Part shown: one piece after another, positions 50,465 through 64,000 of the stretch
Numbering within the stretch: position 1 is the stretch's first letter
Layout: each line of letters begins with the position of its first letter
NCBI GenBank assembly: GCA_949825025.1
Contig: OX463784.1
Coordinates: 16,434,124 to 16,498,123 of the forward strand
Direction: 5' to 3'
From: Siphlonurus alternatus
Lineage: Eukaryota > Arthropoda > Insecta > Ephemeroptera > Siphlonuridae
DNA length: 64,000 nt
Notes under the pieces: model-generated
The model's input: only the letters and a program-made list of their open reading frames with translations
Database searches by the model: none
Told to the model about the DNA's origin: nothing
Program-made: the position numbers and the translations under genes

Positions 50465-51204
50465 CACTCCTGGAATTTATAAAAAATTAGTTGCTTTGTA
50501 TAAAAAATTAATTTAACAAAATGTTAACTTTCTACTTGCCGTAATAATCTTGAAATGAAATGGATCTAATCATCAGTAGATTTACTCAGTTTTTTAAAGA
50601 ATCACCTTCAATGCCTATTTACAGGCAAAGATCCACTTTATATTCTGCCACCAAATTGCTGAAAACAACATACATAATTACTGTAAATGTTAACTTGCAA
50701 TTTAATTTGAGATAAAAAAATATTTAAAAACTCTTTCTAAAAACAGAACTGCATGTAACAGTACAGCATTTTGTTAATACTCCCTCTGTTAGCAGCCACC
50801 ATTTTAATTCATGGATAAATCAATTTCACAAACAACTTTCCTTCTTCTTATAAATTATGTTTGCATTCATTCAGTGACGGACTTTGGATCCCCTCTCCAT
50901 TGACCCCTACTCATGCAAAAACTGGCCTAGGCTGTTAATTTGGTAGCTACGTACCAGACTCTTAAACTGTGAGCAATAAAGCTGGGCAGTGGTAAGAACA
51001 CTATTTTGTTTGAGCTAGGCAGACCTAAGACAATGAGCACAGATATACTTTAATTACCGCTGATTGGCTATAACTTTTCTGCCGATTAAATATGCCACGA
51101 GTTGATGTGCAAGCCTAAATTTCTAACAAAACCCTAAAGTAACATAAAAGCTTCTAACTTCTAACATTTCTAAAGTATTGAAAAAACAACAACAAAAAAC
51201 TAAC

Positions 51205-51217
51205 CTCTCACACTCAT
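51205..51217 (-). other. Possible first coding exon of GID8
   Basis: ATG AGT GTG AGA G, then GTTAGT, on the minus strand. It ends in phase 1 and joins the GID8 acceptor at 50,469 in frame, giving [14 protein letters not shown]. It lies in a GC-richer patch directly beside the 3' end of the retrotransposon fragment. The upstream ATG is not supported by vertebrate GID8, so it may be used only as leader. Confidence 0.35.
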
Positions 51218-51261
51218 GACCTGACTCCACCCGAACTAAAATAAAAAATAAAATAATAAAA

Positions 51262-52205
51262 TTAATGCGGCAAATGTGGCGTAGCCACGGTGGCTCGCGA
51301 AGGGTTTGCTTGTCTCAAAACCCTCTTAAACAACTCATAACTCTCCGCTTCAACAACTTCTGCCTTCAGCAAATTCCACTCTCTTACAGTCCTGTTAATG
51401 AAGGAATATTTTCCCACATCACTTCTACTGCCGACAAAATCCAACTTCCAACTGTGATCACTCCTTCCAATGTAAACACCTCTCTTAATACGAGAGCTCA
51501 ACTCCCTCCAACCCTCACTATTTCTTGTTATTTTATACATAACACCAAGTCTACAATTTCTCCTTCTCTCCTCCAGCAACTCCCACCCCAACTTATCAAT
51601 CATCGCAGTTACACTCTCAAACTCTTTTCTGACCTCCTTTCCATCTCCCACCAACTTCCATCTTCCCATACGCCCCATAACTCTTTTTGCTGCTCTTCTC
51701 TGCACCTTCTCCAACTCCTTCACCCCAACACTCCTGTATGGATCCCAAACACTGCATCCATACTCAAGCATCGGTCTCACCATGGCTCTATAAGCGCTAT
51801 CTCTCACGAACATACTACGTAGCTCCCTTCAGATTTCTCATAACAACCTCTAAGAAATTTCTACTCTTAGAAGTAACATACTTAATATGTTCATTCCACA
51901 TCAATTTTCTGTGCAACACCACACCCAAATACTTGTACTTCTCAACTTCTTTCAAAACTTCACCCCCCAATATATTGCAACACCCTCCTTGTCCTTTTCC
52001 TGCCAAACACAACCACACAACACTTCACCACATTCAACTTCATCCCATTATCATGAACCCACCCTTGCAAAATATCAAGATCCTGCTGAAGTTCAACAAC
52101 GTCATCCTCACTTTCCACCTTCCTGTACACAATACTGTCATCTGCAAACAGTCTCACCTTCGACTTCACTCCTCTTGGCAAATCCTCTATATAAATAGAT
52201 TTAAC
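51262..52205 (-). pseudogene. 5'-truncated, frameshifted non-LTR retrotransposon (reverse transcriptase 3' part)
   Basis: Three overlapping minus-strand frames carry one protein in order: YIEDLPRGVKSKVRLFADD (about 52,205-51,960; FADD is the catalytic box of reverse transcriptase), then VEKYKYLGVVLHRKLMWNEH (52,018-51,815), then MVRPMLEYGCSVWDPYRS, followed by VQRRAAKRVMGRMGRW, to a conserved-looking C-terminus (51,813-51,262). At least two frameshifts separate them, so the copy is dead. Palm and fingers upstream of FADD, any endonuclease and ORF1 are absent. The style is that of arthropod Jockey/CR1-like or RTE-like elements; the clade is not decided. Confidence 0.85.
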
Positions 52206-52393
52206 TAAAAATAGATGATAAAAAATGGTAAAATAGATAGAGTTTGTCATTATAATTATGTATGAAGAGTACCAATCTTCAAATGTATGCATATGTACTG
52301 TACAGTACATGTACGTATGCATAATCATAAGTATCATACTGTATTCATAATGCCAACCAAATGTACCTACAGACAGTAGCATAACCACAGTTC

Positions 52394-52608
52394 CTGTATC
52401 ATACAGAGGCTTCCGGGTCTTATGGCAAGAAATTTGATCAACATTTCAGTAGTTCACGAGGTCTGGGGACGTTATCGCTCCAGTTTCATTATCTATGAGA
52501 CAATGATTGGTCGCAACAGCAGCGCTAACATCCCACAGACCTTATGAACTATTGAAATTTTGATCAAACTTCTGGTCATAAGTCATAAGACACAGAGGTC
52601 TATCATAG
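52394..52608. repeat. TIR foldback element upstream of GID8
   Basis: An imperfect inverted pair of about 60 bp: the left arm includes GAAATTTGATCAACATTTCA and GTAGTTCACGAGGTCTGGG, mirrored on the right as CCCACAGACCTTATGAACTA and TTGATCAAACTTC. The total is about 215 bp, noncoding. Confidence 0.7.
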
Positions 52609-52989
52609 TCTCTGCCTGCCTCCATTCGCAATACGTCATACTACCGAACAACAAAGTGTCAAATTTTTTATTGTTTCGTGTTTTTACATTTTTTACAGCA
52701 GTAACCCATGAATATTATAAACTAATACGTAATTATGTATGCATATAATGCATACAGTAGTAGGTAACCAAAATATAATTTGGCCTTCAAAACATACTGG
52801 TTTTACGTGCTCGGCTAGAAGCCTTATATATCGTCAACATAATTATATATAGCCCCTTAATGTCTTAACTGAAGTCTTACCATTATATTTTACTTGTATT
52901 TTTCTTCATAAATTTCCAAGGTTCCCTCAGATATTGTAATAAACAATAATATTTTAGAGAAGATTCGCGATGACAACAAATTTTACACC

Positions 52990-53220
52990 AGCTGTTTTGA
53001 TTTGACCATTTGACGTACGAAAATGACAGTCGATTTGCTGAAGACGTGGGATTTTTTTAAAAAACAATCCTCTCCATCGGGGACCACGGGCAGAGCCGGC
53101 AGAGAGATCGAGACCGCGCGGGACCGGCGGGAGATTGGTGGAGAAAAATCATTCAGAACGTCGCAAATAAATACTATTATTAATTGTCTCTGCCGTGCCA
53201 ACTGGCTGCTAATTAAAAAA
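52990..53220. other. GC-rich island of unknown nature
   Basis: A GC-rich block (for example GAGACCGCGCGGGACCGGCG) in AT-rich DNA. On the plus strand an ATG at 53,023 opens a frame beginning MTVDLLKTWDFFKKQSSPSG and remains open to about 53,325; no convincing donor was found, and I do not recognise the protein. It may be a first exon, a promoter or a repeat remnant. Confidence 0.3.
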
Positions 53221-53339
53221 TTAAAGTCAATACAGCCGATACAGCGAGCTCTATATAATATATGCTATATGACAAAACACATAGCCATATATGGCATGCA
53301 AGGCGCGCATGCATCGTGCAGCTAAAAATAAAAAAAAAA

Positions 53340-53360
53340 TAGTACATATAATATATTATT

Positions 53361-53392
<32 letters not shown>

Positions 53393-53526
53393 AAAAATAT
53401 ATATTATGTATATATATATATATATATGTGAAAAAATATATATACAAAATTTTAAGTAGTGTCCTCCCATGCATGTCCTGTACGTATTTCACCTTAATTA
53501 TGCATATTATATAGGTATTATATTAG

Positions 53527-53619
<93 letters not shown>

Positions 53620-53707
53620 ATATGCCGTGGCCACTATCCGTTCCCTACCTTATCCGTACCCAGTACCCCGCCGCGAGCTGTAAGCTCTTAGGGGTGTATC
53701 CTTGTAA

Positions 53708-53760
<53 letters not shown>
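53340..53760. repeat. (TA)n microsatellite cluster
   Basis: At least four TA arrays separated by short unique pieces, including two copies of TATATGTGAAAAAATATATA, plus a poly-A run of about 20 at 53,706. Reading frames across it are low-complexity Tyr-Ile runs and not genes. Confidence 0.9.
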
Positions 53761-53762
<2 letters not shown>

Positions 53763-53903
53763 CGCTATTGAAAATTGCATACCAATCATTTTAAATTGGT
53801 AAATAACGAATTTTCATCTCATCTTAGTTAATAATTCAGGGTTAAAAAAGTCTACATATAATATTATATACACGTACTCTACGATACAAAATTTTGAACA
53901 CAT

Positions 53904-53964
53904 TTTTCCTTACAAGAAAATTCCATCTCTATAATGGAATTGAGAAGTTTTCTTGTAAGGAAAA
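53904..53964. repeat. Small foldback
   Basis: TTTTCCTTACAAGAAAA and its reverse complement TTTTCTTGTAAGGAAAA are separated by about 27 bp, which contains a further short inverted pair. Confidence 0.7.
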
Positions 53965-55455
53965 TTGTTGTATGTAAAATAATTTGAAAGATGGTACTGC
54001 CATGCAATTCCGGCTGAAGATGAATGATTAATTACATGATACCATTTTTGAGTGCATTTAATATTATAATAATTTGTATAAGAGTGCTAGACCTTGATGA
54101 GTTATATATGTATTGTAAATTTTTATCAGATTCCTTAATACCCTTATATATATATAACTTACAATTTAGTTGTGCTGCAAAACGCAGTGGCATCATATAG
54201 TCAATTAACATGTAAGCAATATATTTTTTATATATTTACAGAATTTACTATAATATGTTTGCCCTTAATTTTGAGGGTGTTATTGGTTATAGCGTTAAAA
54301 AGAAATATTAACAAATTTTACAGCATTAAGTTACATAATAAATAATGCCGTTTCAAAATATGAAATAAATAAATAATGATAATAATAAAAAATGCCTCAA
54401 GAATTCAAATTTTGTAAAATTAAAAATAAATTAATAAAAATAAATGAAGAAACCTTGAACATAAGTAGACTGATGACTAAGTCTGTCCTGGATATATACA
54501 TTAAAAAAAAAAAAAAAAAAAAACTGATTGCGAGTACTATATATTGCGATAAAAGGTTTAGAGTTGTATCATTCTCTACCCTCCTAGCTTTGCTTACATC
54601 CTGTGGTAATAACATATTTTTTATATGTAGTGATTCTGATTATCAATCAAACAATATAATTAAACCAAGTAAGGTATTAAACAAAAAAAATGTTTTTATT
54701 TAACTATGGTGACATTATAATACTTAATTTTTTTAAATATTTTTTTTTTGTTACAATACATCTAATATATATAGCTAAAACATTATTTTCCATCTTTTTT
54801 AAATATATATCAACATATTTTTTTAAGCATAATAAGGACTTTAATGTAAATATATTTTTTTTTGTATCACCAAATCAATTATAATAAAATATAATTAAAT
54901 ATTAACATTAGTTTAACAGTATATTATTATAATAGTACATTCATTCATTTGCTGATAATAGACATTTATGGAAATAATGTAACAATAGTTACAATTAAAA
55001 ATTATCTAAATTTAATTACACGACAAAGTCATTCATTTTTTTTTTATCAAACACATCTATATGGGATAACTAATTGTAACAATTACACTTCATTCACAAT
55101 TAATTAAAAGTTAAGACAACTGGTTAATAATGGGAGTAAAATTGCATGTCGTCGTCCCTGTACGGGAAAATCTTGTGTCATATAGACTCATATAAACATA
55201 AATTTCTTGGCTGATGGGTACTCAATAGATCACAGTAATCTTTTCTTTTTATTTTTATGTTACATAGATATATTTAACATCTAATCTAAATTTTTTTAAT
55301 TTTAATGTGTTATCTTGCAAAATAAAATTTAAGTTAATTGTTTCCAAGTATTATAGTTTCATTGCACATTTTGTGGCCAGGGATATTTTGTTTAACTAAC
55401 TCAATTAAGACAGCATTTAGTAGTACAGTATAGTAAAATAATGAGCACATATTAA

Positions 55456-55779
55456 AATGGAGTATCAACCTCATTTTTTTTTATTGCAGAAATGGATAGA
55501 GGGTGCAAAGTTATGCTACCCTGATTTTTTTCAGATTTTTTTTTTAGACTGGTAACTATTTTTTAAAATAAATTATTGAAAGTCCTTTTTGTGACGTCAC
55601 GAGGCGGCAAGTCCTATATTTTTCTCAAGGAGCGGCATCTCTAAACGTCACAAAAATAACTTTCAATAATTTTTTTAAAATAGTTCCCGGTCTTAAAAAA
55701 ATCTGAAAAAAATCAGGGTAGCATAACTTTGCACCTTCTATCCATTTCTGTAATAAAAAATTGAGGTCGATACTCCATT
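55456..55779. repeat. CRE-bearing foldback MITE, family A, copy 2
   Basis: The same 324-bp element as at 10,175-10,498: ends AATGGAGTATCAACCTCA, and mirrored TGAGGTCGATACTCCATT, with inner GGATAGAGGGTGCAAA and GTGACGTCACGAGGCG. TGACGTCA is at 55592-55599; the mirrored site has decayed to ACGTCA at 55,645. Confidence 0.85.
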
Positions 55780-57240
55780 TTCAAATCAGGATAGTGACGT
55801 AACCAGGATTAAAATTTGGAGGATCATGGCGGGAGGGGGTGGACAACTCCCCTCCCCTCTTTCCTGAGCCACTAACTTGGAAAGTAGGGGTGGGAAATTC
55901 GGATTACTAAAATTATACTTTATTTTATAGTGTCATATGACAATTATATTAATTAATAGATTATATAATCTATCAATTAAACCAATGACTAAAACTAATT
56001 TGCATCCTAAATAGGGAGTGGAATCACCGAGCATGGCATGTGTGATGGAATTTAAAAATTAGTAATAAATTTAAAGAACATAGTAAAAGCCTTATTTAAA
56101 TTATAACTGTAAGATTGAAGAAAAAAAAAAATAGACAATAACATAGAATATGGATTAAAACTGTACAAAACACAATTTTTAAACATCATTTACTTGCAGA
56201 GTCGCAAATTAAACATTACAAATTCTGCACAATTTACAAGCATTACAATTGTAAATTATATTCTGTAATAATAGTATATAAGTTTTCCACAACTCAAAGC
56301 AATGTGATAAAAAAAAAAAAAAAAAAAAAAATCAAAATAATACCCAGCAACAATTACAACATCTAATTTGTGCTTTCATTAAAATATATTTTTGTCTTTT
56401 CTTTGACATTACAACCTTAATTATTATTACATTAAATTTTTTACTATTTTTTAATTTATCATTTAATCTATGAAATTTTAAACAATTTATAGAATCACAT
56501 TATTATATTGTTAAATGTTAATTAATAATTAATACATATTTTTTCTTGGCATTAAAAGGGAAAATAAAAGAGTCCTCTTGTTTCAAAATAAGATAAAACA
56601 TTTAAATGGAATTTTTTATTTCACCTAAAGAAACAGAGTTTGTGTCTACAAGTTTGGTTTTAGTACATTGGTGTAATAGAGGCTTCAAATTTTTAACTGC
56701 CTGATGCTTATTGTGTAAATAAGGTCCATTTCACACTTGAAAATACAGCATATTGATTTCCCTCTATTTTTGAATGGTGACAAGAATCTGAAAATGTTGC
56801 ATTCCACTTTAATTCTCATTTGAACTTTCATAAGATATATTTAGGAGATTGCACAATTTTCTTTCACTTAAATATGTCGAGCTCTATTTTAAAGGATGGA
56901 AAAAAGGGAAGACCAAAAAATCAACTGACTTAAAGCCTCTATTATAACTTTTTGCATAACTTTGAAGAGCATTTTTTTTTTGGTAAATGGGAGTATATTA
57001 TTATTTTTTCCTAATGTTCCTTAATAATAATAATAACTTTGTTTTATTTAAACATGCAAGTGAACAAAATACAAACAAATAAAAAATATAAAGATTTTTT
57101 TTTTCTTTTTTCATGTCCAAGTTAATATTGTCATTATAAAGTTGAATTAAAAAAAATATATTTTGTAACGAGAGGCCTCACTTAATATTGTTGTTATGTA
57201 CACTGTATACCAAGTCTATGAAAATCTTGGTTCAACGTTA

Positions 57241-62900
<5,660 letters not shown>

Positions 62901-63017
62901 CTGAAACAATTTAACAAACACATGTCAGTCTTTGCGTCAATATTATGCAGAACCTTTTTACAAGTAAATTCTTACATATTTTTTAGATATGGCTATAATC
63001 AACAACCTGCATTATAT

Positions 63018-63024
<7 letters not shown>

Positions 63025-63056
<32 letters not shown>
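63025..63056. repeat. (TA)n microsatellite
   Basis: A TA array that abuts the repeat starting at 63,057. Confidence 0.9.
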
Positions 63057-63059
<3 letters not shown>

Positions 63060-63215
63060 GGCCGTCGCTAGGCTTTGAGGGACCCTGTGCGAGATAGGAA
63101 GGAAAATAAAATGAGGCCCCCACACGGCTGGGGGGCGAAGCCCCCCAGAACAGCCCGCCGCAGGCGCGATTTTTTTTGGGCCACGCCCCCTTTTTGAGCA
63201 TTTTTTTTTTTACCA
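63057..63215. repeat. hAT-like dispersed repeat end
   Basis: It begins CAGGGCCGTCGCTAGG, a terminal sequence typical of hAT-type non-autonomous elements, and continues GC-rich with GGGGGGCGAAGCCCCCC and GGGCCACGCCCCC. The mirrored end was not found, so it is truncated or its partner is diverged. It lies in an RSK intron. Confidence 0.45.
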
Positions 63216-63281
63216 TAAAATTTTATGTTTGAGAAACTCAATAAAAGTGCATGAAGAGTTGCGTACATTCAAGGAGTAAAC

Positions 63282-63285
<4 letters not shown>

Positions 63286-63330
<45 letters not shown>
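63286..63330. repeat. Poly-T tract
   Basis: An uninterrupted run of about 45 T. Read on the minus strand it is a poly-A that could be a retroelement tail, but no element was recognised next to it. Confidence 0.9.
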
Positions 63331-63332
<2 letters not shown>

Positions 63333-63788
63333 GGGTTAGAATTTTATTCTCTTACTAGTCTTAATTGATCTAATAGTCATGGTGCATCTGAACGTGATGG
63401 TATGTTTTAAATTTTTTTCATTTATTTTTATTTGAAAACATTAAGAAAGAAAAGAATCAAGCAGTAGACTAGTGTCTAGTGTACCCTCAATATACCAACA
63501 TATTATGTATAATTCCTCAATTAATGGACTAAAAAAAACAACTAATTATTTGGGGAAAAAATTGATATTCTAAAGTAGAGTGAGCGATTACAATTTGTTT
63601 AAATATTTTATTTTCTAAAAATACTGTAGTTTAACCTGCCCTCTATAGAAATGAAAACCAAAAATTTACATCTCAAATAGCTTCACCACAAAAAGTCCCA
63701 AATTTGGTGCTTTGGAGCTAGGACTTTAACATACAGCCTTATGGTACAGAAAAACAGCTTTTTACTCAAACTCTGTCTGAAGTATGGA

Positions 63789-63999
63789 ACCAATAAAAAA
63801 TACCTACGTAATTTTTATGATGTATTCTCTAATGGATTTTCAAGTAAAATAATTTTTTTACTGATCTGTTTTTCCGGGAAAAAATCTTGAAAATGAAAAT
63901 TAACCCACAGAGAGAAACTTCAAGTTTTTTTTAATTATTTTATTTGAAAATCCATTATAAAGAAATTCATCATAGATTACGTAGGTATTTTCTATTGGT
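63789..63999. repeat. Foldback element at the window edge
   Basis: ACCAATAAAAAATACCTACG on the left is mirrored by CGTAGGTATTTTCTATTGGT on the right. Inner arms (ATGGATTTTCAAGTAAAATA and TATTTGAAAATCCAT) also pair. It is about 211 bp and noncoding, and it may extend one or two bases beyond the window. Confidence 0.75.
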
Positions 64000-64000
64000 A

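Larger units (their letters stand above)
52610..57180. other. AT-rich interval between GID8 and RSK
   Basis: No gene recognised. It contains the GC-rich island at 52,990-53,220, the (TA)n cluster at 53,340-53,760, a small foldback at 53,904, the family A MITE at 55,456, a GC-richer repeat-like block at about 55,795-55,900 (GTGACGTAACCAGGATTAAA, then a G/C-rich run), and A/T homopolymers near 54,500 and 56,310. Confidence 0.5.

Noticed and set aside
51265..52208. Plus-strand frames opposite the retrotransposon fragment
   Set aside because: The minus strand carries recognisable reverse-transcriptase motifs (FADD and the conserved C-terminal region); the plus frames have none.
53469..53771. Frame coding Tyr-Ile repeats
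   Set aside because: Translation of the (TA)n microsatellite cluster.

Overview
The window looks like nuclear DNA of an arthropod, with crustacean or insect equally possible. It is strongly AT-rich, has short GC-richer coding exons with GT/AG introns, carries poly-A, (TA)n and (AAAT)n tracts, and is full of short foldback elements. The arthropod call rests on a secreted glycine-rich repeat protein, TCAGT-type initiators and the general gene style. I cannot name a species. No bacterial, viral or organellar genes were recognised. Exon models were built by hand from splice consensus, reading phase and recalled family sequence. All five complete models close in frame, and the sixth gene runs off the right edge.

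Layout, left to right. 1-7,090 is AT-rich and gene-poor. 7,165-13,156 (+) is a six-exon gene for a secreted, glycine-rich protein of about 251 residues, built from three internal phase-1 exons. 13,290-18,080 is intergenic and holds a perfect DR1 nuclear-receptor motif. 18,407-32,364 (-) is a nine-exon serpin of about 730 residues with a Pro-rich N-terminal extension, a Thr/Glu-rich insertion in place of the middle of the serpin core, and an unusual hinge. 32,470-39,000 is mostly AT-rich with three unexplained exon-like or GC-rich islands. 39,069-40,560 (-) is FAM32A, head to head with NUP35 at 41,552-45,474 (+); they share a roughly 0.5-1 kb divergent promoter region. 48,171-50,464 (-) is GID8, a CTLH/GID ubiquitin-ligase subunit, with a decayed non-LTR retrotransposon just upstream. 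57,241-62,900 (-) is the 3' three-quarters of a p90 ribosomal S6 kinase (RSK), whose first exons lie beyond 64,000.

The genes do not form a pathway. The right half holds housekeeping and signalling genes (an RNA-associated nuclear protein, a nucleoporin, an E3-ligase scaffold, an ERK-activated kinase). The left half holds two secreted, lineage-variable proteins. The most unusual features are (i) the remodelled serpin, (ii) the glycine-rich gene whose exon duplications seem to have carried a MITE along, and (iii) several foldback-element families, at least two of them apparently unrelated, that carry the palindrome TGACGTCA (CRE/ATF core) near their centres.
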